NCBI GenBank assembly: GCA_035345875.1
Contig: DAORDH010000002.1
Location: 186,001 to 250,000, forward strand
DNA length: 64,000 bases
Origin: UBA2033 sp035345875
GTDB lineage: Bacteria > Spirochaetota > Leptospiria > Leptospirales > Leptospiraceae
Reading direction: 5' to 3'
A program made the position numbers and the translations under genes. Positions 8,222 through 18,257 of the stretch are shown in pieces (position 1 is the first letter of the stretch; each line of letters opens with the position of its first letter). Below the pieces are notes generated by a model. That model was given only the letters and a program-made list of their open reading frames with translations. It was not told the origin of the DNA and did not search any database.

Positions 8222-10067
8222 TTTTTTGTCTAAATTGTCCCGGATTCATCTGCATTTCAGAGAAAAAGACTCGATTGAAGGTTCTAAGCGACTCAAAACC
8301 TACTTCAAAAGCAATTTCGATGACTGTTTTATTGGTTTCAATTAACAGCGATTTGGCTCTGTCCACTCTCAACTGATTGATATACTCACTGATTTTTAGT
8401 CCAGTGGACAATTTGAAATATTTTCCTAATCTCCCTGGGCTCAAATTGACCATAGAGGCAAGTCCTTCTCTAGATAATTCATAATTATAATTTTCTTTTA
8501 AATACTCTTCTACTGTTTTTACTTTTTGAATCGTATTGTCTTTTAAGGGTCCTTCTTTTGTCTTTGGATCCTCTGTCTCATCTAGCTTTTCTTTTAAGTC
8601 GTTGTATTCTTTTTGCAAAATTTCTTTTTGCTCAATGTCTTCTTTGATATGCAGTAGGGTTTCATTTAAAATTTCTAATTCATTTTTAACATTCTTTCTA
8701 GAAGGTAGAAGGAGCATTTCTGTTTTTTCATAAAGCCCAGAGAGAATTTCCTCCAAAGGCTGACTGAAATTCTTTGCAAGATTTAAGGGAAGGAGTAAAA
8801 AATTAATCACAAGACAAAGGAAATAAAGAGAAAACAAACTGAGTATTTGTGGATGAATCCATTTTCGATATTGTAAAAAATTAAAACCAATTCCATACCA
8901 CTCTCCCTTGTAATGAACGGAATAGAACTGAATGTTTTTCGAATCAAGTCTGAGATAGAATTCTTCTTTTTCTTTTTTTTCTAAGTCCGAAAAATTTGGA
9001 TATTCTGGTTTTTGATTGTATTCGATGAGTCCGGGCGTTTTTTCCCAAAGATTTAATTTATCTGGAATGTTTAGATCTGATTTTTGATAGATAATTTCGG
9101 AACCATTCTCTCTTAAATGTAAAATCATTTCTACATTTTCTAAAGCATCGTTACTCGGGAGTTCATTCAAATCTTTTAACAATAGAATTGTTTCTATTTC
9201 TTTTAAACGTATCGAATGGAAATTTTTTTCTGCATAAATCGTTTGAATATTTCCTGCAAAAATCGTGAGGATGAGAGAGGACAACAATCCAAAATTGATA
9301 ATCTTAAAAGAAATGGGAGTAGATCCACTTAAATATCGCAAAAATAAAATTACATAGAATGTATTGATCGCAAAAAAAGAAATATTCATGAGCGTAAGAA
9401 AATGAATATAGGGAAACATTCGAAACAGAAGCCCAGAAGTTAAAATAGAAGTATTGATTAATTCGAGTAAATTAAGAAGAGCAAAATTTCTACTCGTAAT
9501 TGCTTCCTTTCCGCCTGGTGAAAATAGATAAGAAAAACTTTTTTTATTTTCTGCATGAAATGTCCTAGAGTGGTAAATCGTTTTTCGAATGAAAATAAAA
9601 ATAGACCAAAGATAAAATGCTACGCTTGAATAAGGAACGAGTTTTGAAATATAATAACTTCCATAGCCTGCTGTAAATGCACCTACTCCACTTGTGTAAG
9701 CAAAATAAGAATAATCTAGAATTGCGATTAAAGAGATAATAGCTGTTATCCACAAAACAATTTTTCTTTCTTTAATCAGATAGTCTCTTGGGAAAATATA
9801 GGCAAATTGAATTAAGATGGCAATTCCAAAAGGAGAAAGAGCAGTTAAATAATATCCATAAGCTCCAAAAGGATGATTCACCGAGTGAGCAAATAAAAAT
9901 CCAAAGTGAAAGAGAGAAGCAAATAGAAAATAAACCCCAGCGGTAATACTTTGAATCGAACGAGCCGGATGAAAAAGTAAATAGAAAGCGATAATGATAC
10001 TAAATAAAAAAACCGGAAAACGCCCAAGCGAATAAACAGATAAATAGATTGATTGCGTCCATTCCAT
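8208..10067 (-). CDS. Membrane-anchored AraC-family transcriptional regulator
   Basis: A 619-residue protein in three parts. Residues about 1-260 hold seven or eight hydrophobic helices. Residues about 275-405 form a soluble, probably extracytoplasmic sensor segment closed by another helix (about 405-425), then a coiled coil (about 440-500). The last 100 residues are a double helix-turn-helix of the AraC/XylS type, with the second-helix signature IAFEVGFESLRTFNRVFF and PGQFR. It likely senses an envelope signal and controls nearby genes, most obviously the lipase-like lipoprotein 77 bp further on. The ATG at 10067 has only a weak Shine-Dalgarno sequence. Confidence 0.88.
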   Translation of the reverse strand: MEWTQSIYLSVYSLGRFPVFLFSIIIAFYLLFHPARSIQSITAGVYFLFASLFHFGFLFAHSVNHPFGAYGYYLTALSPFGIAILIQFAYIFPRDYLIKERKIVLWITAIISLIAILDYSYFAYTSGVGAFTAGYGSYYISKLVPYSSVAFYLWSIFIFIRKTIYHSRTFHAENKKSFSYLFSPGGKEAITSRNFALLNLLELINTSILTSGLLFRMFPYIHFLTLMNISFFAINTFYVILFLRYLSGSTPISFKIINFGLLSSLILTIFAGNIQTIYAEKNFHSIRLKEIETILLLKDLNELPSNDALENVEMILHLRENGSEIIYQKSDLNIPDKLNLWEKTPGLIEYNQKPEYPNFSDLEKKEKEEFYLRLDSKNIQFYSVHYKGEWYGIGFNFLQYRKWIHPQILSLFSLYFLCLVINFLLLPLNLAKNFSQPLEEILSGLYEKTEMLLLPSRKNVKNELEILNETLLHIKEDIEQKEILQKEYNDLKEKLDETEDPKTKEGPLKDNTIQKVKTVEEYLKENYNYELSREGLASMVNLSPGRLGKYFKLSTGLKISEYINQLRVDRAKSLLIETNKTVIEIAFEVGFESLRTFNRVFFSEMQMNPGQFRQKNQTI

Positions 10068-10138
10068 TGAGTTTAGGGTATCCTATGTTTTAAAAATTGA
10101 TTTCTGAAAAACAGCTCTCTAAAAAAACAGAGGATATT

Positions 10139-12765
10139 TTAATTTGATGCATGCAATCGATCATATAAACGTTTTACCTTTGGGTCTTTAGAACTAAGTG
10201 CTTCTGCAAATTGTAAAATTTTAATTGCACGATCTATATTTCCACTTTTGTAATAAGAGTCAGATAATTCATATAAATTTTCGATCCAATATGGATCACG
10301 AATATGAATTCTTTCCCCAAAGTTAATCGCCATATCTAAATTACCAGCAGCCTTTGCGGTCACTTGAATATTGAAAAGTAAAATGGAATTTGCCGGTTCC
10401 AATTCTGCGCATTCTTGAAAAAGTAAATTAGCTTTTGAGTAGTCTTTCATTTTAAAATAAAGAGAAGCTCTCTTTTTTAAAATCGCTAAGTTTTTTGAAT
10501 GTATTTCATACGCATTGTCGTATTCTTTTTTGGCATTTGTAAAATCATTTTTTTCTTCGAATGCAGATGCTTTTTCTAATAAAGTTTTTATACTAGAATC
10601 AATCCTTCGATATTCAGTAAGATTTGTATTTTGATATGTTATTTTTAAAACACTAAAATCATCCGATAGTTCCACACCTTCTACTAATTTATCATATAAA
10701 AGTTCTAGGTCTCCTTTCGCATCATCCACCTTTTGTAAAAATCTAGATTCTTCTTCATTGATAACTCTGTATCCCTCTGAATCATAACTCAAAAGAACAT
10801 CATCTTTTCCGTCTGAACCAATAAAAATAGAATCGCCATCTTCTAATTGATACACTTTTACACTGAAACTCTGACTCATAAGATGGGTTCCAATTTTATG
10901 CAGAGACAAAGCATTCTCAATAAAAATAGTTTTTTCATCTCTATAGATTGAAATCCAAGGATGTTCTGCATTGATATAATACATACAACCAGTCTCATTA
11001 TCTATAAGCCCAAATACAGCAGAGATAAGCATAGAGCCTTCAAAAGATTCAAAAATACTTTGCAATTCTATGTAAGAATTCTTTAACCATCTCTCAGGAT
11101 AGATATTTTGATTTCCTTTTACCATTTGCACACGCGAAATTAGAGATTTAAAAACGACTCCGAGAACTATCGCACCCCCAGCACCTTGAATTGATTTACC
11201 CATAGCATCTGCATTAATAAAAACAGTATATTCTCTATCCATAAGAGTAATTGTATCTGCAATACAAATGTCTCCTCCAATTTCATGTTCTTTATTCTTA
11301 AAAGAAAAAGTCTTTTTCTGCTCAATGATAAATTAAACTTTTACCTTTGGATTTTGGACCAAATTTGAAATGAGAGGTTCTACAATGAGTGTAGTTAAAA
11401 AATAATCTCCATCTTGTTTCTCTTTTAAGATACGAACCTCGTTTAAAGTTTGTTGCAATTCTTTTGTTCTATCTTCTACTTTCTTTTCTAGGTTTTGATT
11501 CAAATCCTCTATTACTAAAATCTTATTTTCTAGATTTTCATTTAATCCTTCAATTGTCTGATAGAGTGTGAGGAATCGATTTGCAAGAACCGTTGCAATA
11601 CCAACGTTAAACGCAAAGAAAGCATAATGCGTAAACCCTATTGACATTTTTAGAAATAGAGAATCCACTAATTCAATAATGGCAGCTAGTAAAAATATCA
11701 AAGTTCCTATGAAAAGTCTTTTAGAATCTTTGTTTCCCTTTCGAATTGCTTTAATAAAAACATAGATAATAAAAATTACACTGATTAAAGCACTGAGTTG
11801 CCATATCTTTAAAATATAATTACTCACAATATAGGATTTTGAAAAAATAACACCTAGTATAAGAATTAGAGAGACTATTGCATAAGAAAGATTGATTTTA
11901 CTGATTTTTGAGAAAAACAAAGTCTCTATAAAAAATAAAAAGAAAGGAACTAAAGTAAATAGTATCGTCAATTCTAAACGAAGTGCTGTAAAAGAATCCA
12001 TCCCCAAATCATAAGGAATGCTAGATCTAAAAATAAAATAGCCAAATACTCCAAGAGAATCAAGACCAAAAAAAAGATTATACACTTCTTTTCTTCGTTT
12101 GAAATATAAAAGAAGATGATAACTTCCTATCATCAAATACATGAAACATAAAACAATTCCAGTAATATCTCTATTCACGTCTAAAATTTCTTTGTAAAAA
12201 CCAAAATAATAGTGATTAGAATTGTATAATCCTGTCATATAAATCCTTGGATCTCCTTGAATTTTTATAACAAGTAGATTGTTCTGTGGTTTTAATATTT
12301 TAGAATGAACTTCCCATGTCTGATTCTTGGAAAAACGATCATATAGAATTTTATCTCCTTGCACTAGTCCGTCAGACGCTATCTCTACTCCATTAATATA
12401 GATTTTATAGACTTGTCCAATTCTAGAAAAATATATTCCTAACTGCTTATTGCTTTTGAGCCATTCAGCTGAAATATCAAAATAGGTATGAATTGTATAC
12501 GTTTCTAAAGATTAATTCGAAGGAAAATATTTATTCCCGATAATTGGAAACTTCTCTACTTTCTTCCATGTTTCATTTATCTCTATACTCTCTGTCGTTA
12601 AAAAAGATGATTCAAAACGATTTGTGATATACCAGTTTCGAGCATTGCAATTTTTATTTATATCACAAGTCTCAACCAAATCTATTTTCTCAATCGCAAA
12701 AAGAGAATTCCCAGTTACAATTAAAATTGTAATGATTTAAATTTTAAAACGTTATATACTCGCAT
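10139..12765 (-). pseudogene. Decayed 7TMR-DISM receptor with SpoIIE phosphatase and TPR domains
   Basis: One reading frame carries the whole gene but is broken three times. An ATG at 12765 begins MRVYNVLKF, then a one-base frameshift (about 12737-12745) is needed to continue into the rest of a signal peptide, IITILIVTGNSLFA. An in-frame TAA lies at 12514-12512, inside the DISM extracellular domain (FPSN*SLETYTIHTYF), and another TAA at 11335-11333, exactly where the SpoIIE/PP2C domain begins (NPKVKV*FIIEQKK...EIGGDICIAD). Apart from the TAAs, the frame continues unchanged through the 7TM region, coiled coil, SpoIIE domain and about four TPRs to 10139. A functional full-length protein is unlikely; the longest fragments are 11333-12364 and 10139-11242. 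A live relative is at 53114. Confidence 0.8.
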
Positions 12766-12935
12766 GCCAATTCTAGTTAATGGCTTAAAGGATTTGTTTC
12801 TGTCTAGGATTTAAAAATAAAAATGAGAATTAATTCAAAAAACAAAACTTCGTTGTTGAATACTCTGAAGCTTTATACAGATTCTCTGAGAATTTTTAAA
12901 TTCAATTTGTTAGGTAATATTAAAGAGGCTAATCG

Positions 12936-14084
12936 ATGTTAAATATTCTATTCCTATCCATTATAATTTTTTCTTTCCAAACCTTTGCAAACCCACTTGA
13001 AAAAGCGATTGAACTAGAGGATATGAATCAAATTAAACTTTTACTTAAATCCACAAAATATATAGATATAAAAAATGCTGGAGGAGACACGCCCCTTCAG
13101 CATGTGATTAAAACCAATCAATTTGATATAGCAAAACTACTCATTCATTCTAACGCAAACCTAGAAATAAAAGATAAAGAAGGAAATACTGCCCTTTTGC
13201 TCGCAATTCAATCTGCGTTAAGTGAAATAGTTGAAGACTTGATTCTAGCAGGAGCAAATATAAAAATAAAAAACAAAGAAGGATTAAATGCAATAGAAAT
13301 CGCAGAACAAAAACTCAAAGAAGGAGAGAAATACAATTATGATACAGAATCGATTTCCAAAATCATAGAAATTCTAGAAAGCCGACAAAACATAAATGAA
13401 AAATTATTTCAAACAATCCTAGATGCAAAAGATGAAAAAAGAGTCAGAAGAAATCCTAAAAATATTTTAGAATATCTTTTGCTCCTTCCTAGTATCCCAA
13501 TTTTAGAAGAAGAAGTAGATAAAAAATACTCACTGCGCATAAAAGAATTTCAGAAGATTCGATATGATAAAAATTGCAAAAGCGTTAATTATATTATAGA
13601 TTGTATTGCAAACGGATTTCCTATATTTGATACAAAGAATGAATATATAAAGTTCAAAATGGAACAAGATGATATAACTCTAACAATCTTTAAACAAAAA
13701 AATGGAAGACATTTGATTGGAGTAGATGTTTATTATGGTGGAGATAGCAATCGACATGAAAACCATTTCTTTTATTATGAAAACCAAAGTTGGATAGAAG
13801 TAACAGACAAAGTCCTACCTGAATTAGATATAAAACTATTTTTAAATAAAAAAGATTATCCTCTAATCAAAAATATGGAAGAAATCAATTTTCATCCAAG
13901 AACTTATATTGAGCTGCCTCAATTTGGAACCAATGCATTTTTTGTATTGGATGAAAACTGCTATAGTGATGGTTTGAATGAAAAAAAGTGCAAATCATTC
14001 ATGAAATACTTTTATCGAAGTGAGATTCCAATGAAATGGGATAAAAATATTGGAAAATTTAAAATAAAGGCTAACAACCGTTAG
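12936..14084 (+). CDS. Exported ankyrin-repeat protein
   Basis: A 382-residue protein beginning with a signal peptide (MLNILFLSIIIFSFQTFANP). Residues about 20-130 contain three to four ankyrin repeats, for example GDTPLQHVIKTNQFDIAKLL and GNTALLLAIQSALSEIVEDL. The C-terminal 230 residues form a separate domain I cannot assign; it has paired cysteines (C207, C215 and two or more near the end) that could form disulfides in the periplasm. No Shine-Dalgarno sequence is visible. The gene ends convergently with the TIG protein, sharing four bases, and its stop codon sits inside a terminator hairpin. Confidence 0.8.
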   Translation: MLNILFLSIIIFSFQTFANPLEKAIELEDMNQIKLLLKSTKYIDIKNAGGDTPLQHVIKTNQFDIAKLLIHSNANLEIKDKEGNTALLLAIQSALSEIVEDLILAGANIKIKNKEGLNAIEIAEQKLKEGEKYNYDTESISKIIEILESRQNINEKLFQTILDAKDEKRVRRNPKNILEYLLLLPSIPILEEEVDKKYSLRIKEFQKIRYDKNCKSVNYIIDCIANGFPIFDTKNEYIKFKMEQDDITLTIFKQKNGRHLIGVDVYYGGDSNRHENHFFYYENQSWIEVTDKVLPELDIKLFLNKKDYPLIKNMEEINFHPRTYIELPQFGTNAFFVLDENCYSDGLNEKKCKSFMKYFYRSEIPMKWDKNIGKFKIKANNR

Positions 14085-14093
14085 CCTTTTTTC
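14069..14093. terminator. Bidirectional terminator overlapping two convergent stop codons
   Basis: GGCTAAC (14069-14075), a four-base loop and GTTAGCC (14080-14086) form a perfect stem followed on the plus strand by a T-rich tract with only one interruption. On the minus strand it is followed by TTTATTTTAAATTTT. The TAG of the ankyrin gene (14082-14084) and the TAA of the TIG gene (14083-14081) both lie in the right arm. Confidence 0.7.
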
Positions 14094-15802
14094 TTTTTTA
14101 CTCCATTTGACTTTTCAACTTCTAAATCGGTTTCACTTTCCGCCTCAGTTACAGAGCCATTAACAATCTCGATTGCATTGGGTATGACAATGGTTGATCC
14201 GGAAGGAGGAATCAATACAATCCCTCTCATACCAATTTCTTTTTCCATTGGTAAAGAGCAGCTAACGGTAGAAGGGCTCGAAAATTCTACTTGCACTGGT
14301 TCTGCATGAGATCCCTCAATTACAACTTTCATACCTTCGATAAATCCCGCTCCAATCAAATGTAGATCGATTTTTTTATCAGAAGAGGAGATTTTTCGAG
14401 GAAGGATACGATTGACTGCTATCTTTTCTCCAAAGATTTTTCCACCAATATAACCACCTTGGCTTGACATTAAAAGCCCGTGAAGCGTTGCCGGAATATC
14501 GGGAAGTCCATTTAAAGTATTACTTAAATAGAGATTATATAAATATACAATTACAGCAACCACTGTGAAAAGTAAAAGCTGTAAGCGGGTAATATCAATT
14601 ACCCCGTTTTCCATAAACAAATCACTAAGCGCTGGCGGTGTGTCTGATATCGCATTTTTGGGATTTTTCTTATTTAGGAAATGAGATGCTATAAAACCAG
14701 CATAGCTAATACTCATTAACCCCACTAAAGAAGGATTGAAGTCAGGAATTCTCCCATTTTGAAGAAGGATTCCAAATGCAATTGCAATATAAAAATAACT
14801 ACCAGTTAATACAACCGTCCAGGTAAAAGCTTGAAAGCGAGACAGGCTATATGTATTTGTGTTTTTATCCAAGAGCACATAGGGAATAAAATTCAGTTTC
14901 CCTACCATCAAAGAAATTAAACCTAGACCTAGAATTGTCACGACAAGCGCAAGAGCAATAACCTTTTTATTCCAGTTCTTTGGTAAGATCGTTACTTTCA
15001 TAAAGGAACTAGGTCTTCCATTTACAAACACTTTGAGTTTAATACTCTTTCTAAAGAATGCCTTGTCGGCTAATTCCTTTAAATAAGGCGTAGTAGGAAT
15101 CGTAAAATTAACATGTTGCATTCCGTCTAACGTGCTAGATATATAAAATGGAGAAATCTTCGCACGCATCTGCATATATTCCAATGGCTGGTAATCAGAT
15201 GGTTCTAGATCTTCCGGAAGTTCCATATCAATTGTATGATCATCTAGATCATAAAAATAAATATCAATTTTGTCCAAATCAGATCCAAAGTTTTTTCCAG
15301 ACATCGTGATCGTGTCACCGATCACACCTCCCATTGGAGAAAGACCTGTTACTACAGGCTGTTTATCCTCTTCTGAGTTTTCTGGCATTTCAAAATCAGT
15401 TTGATCCACTAAGCGATAGGAATTTGTAGTCTCTTCTAAATAGAGTTTAACTTTATATTTGCCTGCTGGAACTTTATCATACACATTTAAGTAAAACTCT
15501 ACTAAGTTTCTTCTTTCCTGTGAAACTGAACCTGGATAGATCTGAGTCTTTGTATCTCCAATCTCTACTCTAAAATGATGATCCGATTTCCCTTTCAGAA
15601 TTTCTATCATCTCATCTGGGTTTTCTCCTCGAATTGCCATACGATAGTCACCCTTAGATAGATCGAGAGCATCAATATATTCAATTGCATACTTTACTGA
15701 AGGAGGATTCTCTTTGGTTTGTGCAATTAGAGAATTGATTCCTACAAAAAATAAAATAAAACAAATTGGTATTAGTTTAAATTTAGAAACGTTTGTCGCC
15801 AA
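14081..15802 (-). CDS. Exported IPT/TIG-domain membrane protein
   Basis: A 573-residue protein with an N-terminal signal sequence (ending near LIAQ), an extracytoplasmic region with an IPT/TIG Ig-like fold around residues 150-180 (VTGLSPMGGVIGDTITMSGKNFG), four or five membrane helices between about 280 and 460, and a second IPT/TIG-like segment near 485-550 (LHLIGAGFIEGMKVVIEG). The start is TTG at 15802, with AGAAGGGGG about six bases upstream. It overlaps the preceding gene by 20 bp, so the two are probably co-expressed. The function is unknown; the context (MoxR, VWA) suggests envelope assembly. Confidence 0.75.
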   Translation of the reverse strand: MATNVSKFKLIPICFILFFVGINSLIAQTKENPPSVKYAIEYIDALDLSKGDYRMAIRGENPDEMIEILKGKSDHHFRVEIGDTKTQIYPGSVSQERRNLVEFYLNVYDKVPAGKYKVKLYLEETTNSYRLVDQTDFEMPENSEEDKQPVVTGLSPMGGVIGDTITMSGKNFGSDLDKIDIYFYDLDDHTIDMELPEDLEPSDYQPLEYMQMRAKISPFYISSTLDGMQHVNFTIPTTPYLKELADKAFFRKSIKLKVFVNGRPSSFMKVTILPKNWNKKVIALALVVTILGLGLISLMVGKLNFIPYVLLDKNTNTYSLSRFQAFTWTVVLTGSYFYIAIAFGILLQNGRIPDFNPSLVGLMSISYAGFIASHFLNKKNPKNAISDTPPALSDLFMENGVIDITRLQLLLFTVVAVIVYLYNLYLSNTLNGLPDIPATLHGLLMSSQGGYIGGKIFGEKIAVNRILPRKISSSDKKIDLHLIGAGFIEGMKVVIEGSHAEPVQVEFSSPSTVSCSLPMEKEIGMRGIVLIPPSGSTIVIPNAIEIVNGSVTEAESETDLEVEKSNGVKKKKG

Positions 15803-16076
15803 ATCGTCCCCCTTCTCTTTTTTCTTTCTCTTTTGTTAATTTTTCTTTGATCTTTTCTTTTAAAGATTCAGGATTTTTAGATTCCTTAGTATCTTTGGAA
15901 TCTTTATTTCCAATATCCTTTTCATCTTTTTTATCCTTGTCTTCTTTCTCAGATTTGTTTCTTTCTTGTTTATTAGATTTTTTTTGAACTAAAATAAACT
16001 CGGCTTCGCTGACAGTCTGAAAGGCAATTAACTGAAAACTAAAAAAGAAAATAATAATAAGTAAAATATTCTTCAT
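15783..16076 (-). CDS. Small exported lysine/glutamate-rich protein
   Basis: A 97-residue protein with a hydrophobic signal peptide (MKNILLIIIFFFSFQLIAFQ) followed by a low-complexity tail dominated by K, E, D and S and ending GGRFGDKRF. The tail is probably disordered or a charged helix. The stop lies 20 bp inside the next gene, the TIG membrane protein. Its start has AGGAGC about eight bases upstream, a good Shine-Dalgarno sequence. No family recognised; its place suggests a helper or linker for the TIG/VWA system. Confidence 0.65.
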   Translation of the reverse strand: MKNILLIIIFFFSFQLIAFQTVSEAEFILVQKKSNKQERNKSEKEDKDKKDEKDIGNKDSKDTKESKNPESLKEKIKEKLTKEKEKREGGRFGDKRF

Positions 16077-16162
16077 AATAAGCTCCTAAAGCGATTTTAA
16101 GATTATCGCTATCTTTAAATGAGTCAATAATTTTTCGATGACTCCAATACTAGCAAAATCCC

Positions 16163-17368
16163 CTACTTTCTGAGAAGTTTTTTAATGGCTCTATCTAATC
16201 CATCAATGCTTAAAAAAAACATGGGAACTAAACCCCAAATAGCCTCTACTGTTTCATGATGCCAATACCTTTCATCATCCGGATTCAACCAAATAGAATC
16301 TTTAAAGTATTCGGTAAGATCTCTCATTCTATCAAATCCTGTTTTCACTTTTACTTCCGGCTTTGTATTTTTTAAATATCCATAGCCATAAAAATCATAC
16401 ATTCCTGTTTTATTAAAAAGTTCATAAGGATGCATGGAAGCATCTCCTACATAAATCACTTTTGTATCAGGTCTAAATTTTTTAGTAAGCTTTGAGATAG
16501 AAACCTTTTTTGACATGCTTGCATCAGTAAAGACAGCATCGTAGATAATATTGTGAAAGTAATAATAATGAAATTCTTTGAAATGATTGAGTTGATGACT
16601 TGCACTAAAAAGTTTACTCACTCGATTTGCGTGAGGCGTCATACTCCCACCCACATCCATAAGAAGTAAGAGTTTCAAATCATTTTTTCTAGATCTTTCA
16701 TAGACTAATTCTAATTCACCGCCATTCGAAGTTGTTTTATCAATTGTTTTTTGGATGGAAAATTCCAGTCGTCCTTCTTTTTTTAGATTTCGGAGTTTCT
16801 TTAGGGCTACTTTGATTTGCCGCACATTGAGAGTCTCATCTGTGCGATAGTCTCTAAACTTTCTCTCATCTATAACGTCAAACGCCGTTTTGCCACTAGA
16901 ATCTCCACCTGCTCTCACTCCATTTGGATTGAATCCAGAATTTCCAAAGGGAGAAACTCCTCTTGTTCCCACCCATTTATTTCCACCATCATGACGCTCT
17001 TTCTGCTCTTGTAGTCTTTTTTGTAATTCTTTAAACACATCTTCATAATTTAGCTCTTTCGCTTGTTTCTTTTGTTCTTCCGGAATCACTCGATCTATGG
17101 CTTGTTTTAACCATTCTTCAATCAGAGATTTCATTTCTGAATTAGATGTGACCTGCCCCTTAAAAACTTCAGCAAACACTTGATCGAAGTCATCGTAGTA
17201 TTTAACGTCTTTAATAAGACAGTTTCTGGATATCGAATAGAATTCGTTAATGGATAAGGATCCATTTTTGTTGGAGAAAAAATCAATCGCTTTCAAAAGA
17301 TCGATTAATTCCGCAGTAGAGACTGGAATTTTTTTTGCTTTGAGTTGGTAGAAAAATTGAGTAAACAT
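16163..17368 (-). CDS. VWA-domain protein, CoxE/YehP-like, partner of MoxR ATPase
   Basis: A protein of about 401 residues with a helical N-terminal region and a C-terminal von Willebrand A domain. The metal-site motif appears as LLMDVGGSMTPHANRV (D-x-G-x-S), with a later acidic site YVGDASM. The start is placed at the ATG at 17368, one base after the stop of the ATPase gene; the longer frame to 17446 would run back through that gene. MoxR AAA+ proteins and VWA partners cooperate in metal-dependent maturation or folding of other complexes. The client here is unknown; the TIG and lysine-rich proteins downstream are candidates. Confidence 0.85.
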   Translation of the reverse strand: MFTQFFYQLKAKKIPVSTAELIDLLKAIDFFSNKNGSLSINEFYSISRNCLIKDVKYYDDFDQVFAEVFKGQVTSNSEMKSLIEEWLKQAIDRVIPEEQKKQAKELNYEDVFKELQKRLQEQKERHDGGNKWVGTRGVSPFGNSGFNPNGVRAGGDSSGKTAFDVIDERKFRDYRTDETLNVRQIKVALKKLRNLKKEGRLEFSIQKTIDKTTSNGGELELVYERSRKNDLKLLLLMDVGGSMTPHANRVSKLFSASHQLNHFKEFHYYYFHNIIYDAVFTDASMSKKVSISKLTKKFRPDTKVIYVGDASMHPYELFNKTGMYDFYGYGYLKNTKPEVKVKTGFDRMRDLTEYFKDSIWLNPDDERYWHHETVEAIWGLVPMFFLSIDGLDRAIKKLLRK

Positions 17369-17369
17369 T

Positions 17370-18209
17370 TTATTCTTTTTGTGGCACGTGTAATTGTCCT
17401 GAGTATTGAAATAAATCTTCTTCGTTTTTAATGAGTGCTCCCACAAACGGAATCTTATCCATTGGATTTAATTTGGCTCCTTGGTAGAGTAGAATCTGAA
17501 TCCAATCGAGTAACTCACTAGTCGAAGGTTTCTTTTTTAGTTCTTCTAGTCTTCTTACTTTGTAAAAAGTCTTCATCGCTGTTTGTAAAAGTGTTGAGTC
17601 GATATCCGGTAGATGGACTCGAATGATTTGCTCCATTAAATCACGACTTGGAAACTCAATATAATGAAAAATACATCTACGTAAAAATGCGTCAGGCAAC
17701 TCTCTTTCATTATTAGATGTGATAATTGTCAGTGGTCTTTCTTTTGCCTTTACAATTCGATTGGTTTCCACCACTACAAATTCCATTTGATCCAATTCTA
17801 AAAGTAAATCATTTGGAAATTCTAAATCGGCTTTGTCAATCTCATCGATTAATACAATACACTTTTGTTTGGACTCAAAAGCAAGACCAAGTGGTCCCAT
17901 TCGAATGTAATTTTCGATGTTATGAACTTTCTCTCTGTCTTTTCCTTCACTAAATCTAGAATCATTCAAACGAGAAACCGCATCATAAAAATAGAGTCCA
18001 TCTTTTGCAAGACTCGTTGATTTCACATGCCATTTGTAAATCGGAAGATTTCTTGTTTTAGAAATATGTTCGGCTAACAGTGTTTTGCCCGTTCCAGGCT
18101 CTCCTTTGATGAGAAGCGGTCTTCCTGTCACCTCAGCTACAAGGAGCGCTTCTTCTAATTCCCTTGATACTACATACCCTTCTTTTAAACTTACCTGTTT
18201 TTGACTCAT
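17370..18209 (-). CDS. MoxR-family AAA+ ATPase
   Basis: A 279-residue cytoplasmic AAA+ protein. Walker A is GEPGTGKT (about residues 36-43), Walker B is CIVLIDEIDKAD, and sensor 1 is TIITSNNERELPDAFLRRC, the pattern of MoxR/CoxD ATPases. It is followed at one base by the VWA gene, the standard genetic partner. The pair acts as a chaperone-like machine for metalloenzyme or envelope-complex maturation in other bacteria. The ATG at 18209 has a modest TAGGT upstream. Just upstream begins the repeat array. Confidence 0.9.
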   Translation of the reverse strand: MSQKQVSLKEGYVVSRELEEALLVAEVTGRPLLIKGEPGTGKTLLAEHISKTRNLPIYKWHVKSTSLAKDGLYFYDAVSRLNDSRFSEGKDREKVHNIENYIRMGPLGLAFESKQKCIVLIDEIDKADLEFPNDLLLELDQMEFVVVETNRIVKAKERPLTIITSNNERELPDAFLRRCIFHYIEFPSRDLMEQIIRVHLPDIDSTLLQTAMKTFYKVRRLEELKKKPSTSELLDWIQILLYQGAKLNPMDKIPFVGALIKNEEDLFQYSGQLHVPQKE

Positions 18210-18257
18210 ACCTACATTGTTTAGATGTGGATTTGTTTGTCAAGACATGGTTTTTTT

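Noticed and set aside
11333..12514. Recoding or readthrough of TAA in the DISM-SpoIIE gene
   Set aside because: TAA ends many intact genes in this window, and the same gene also has a frameshift, so decay is simpler.
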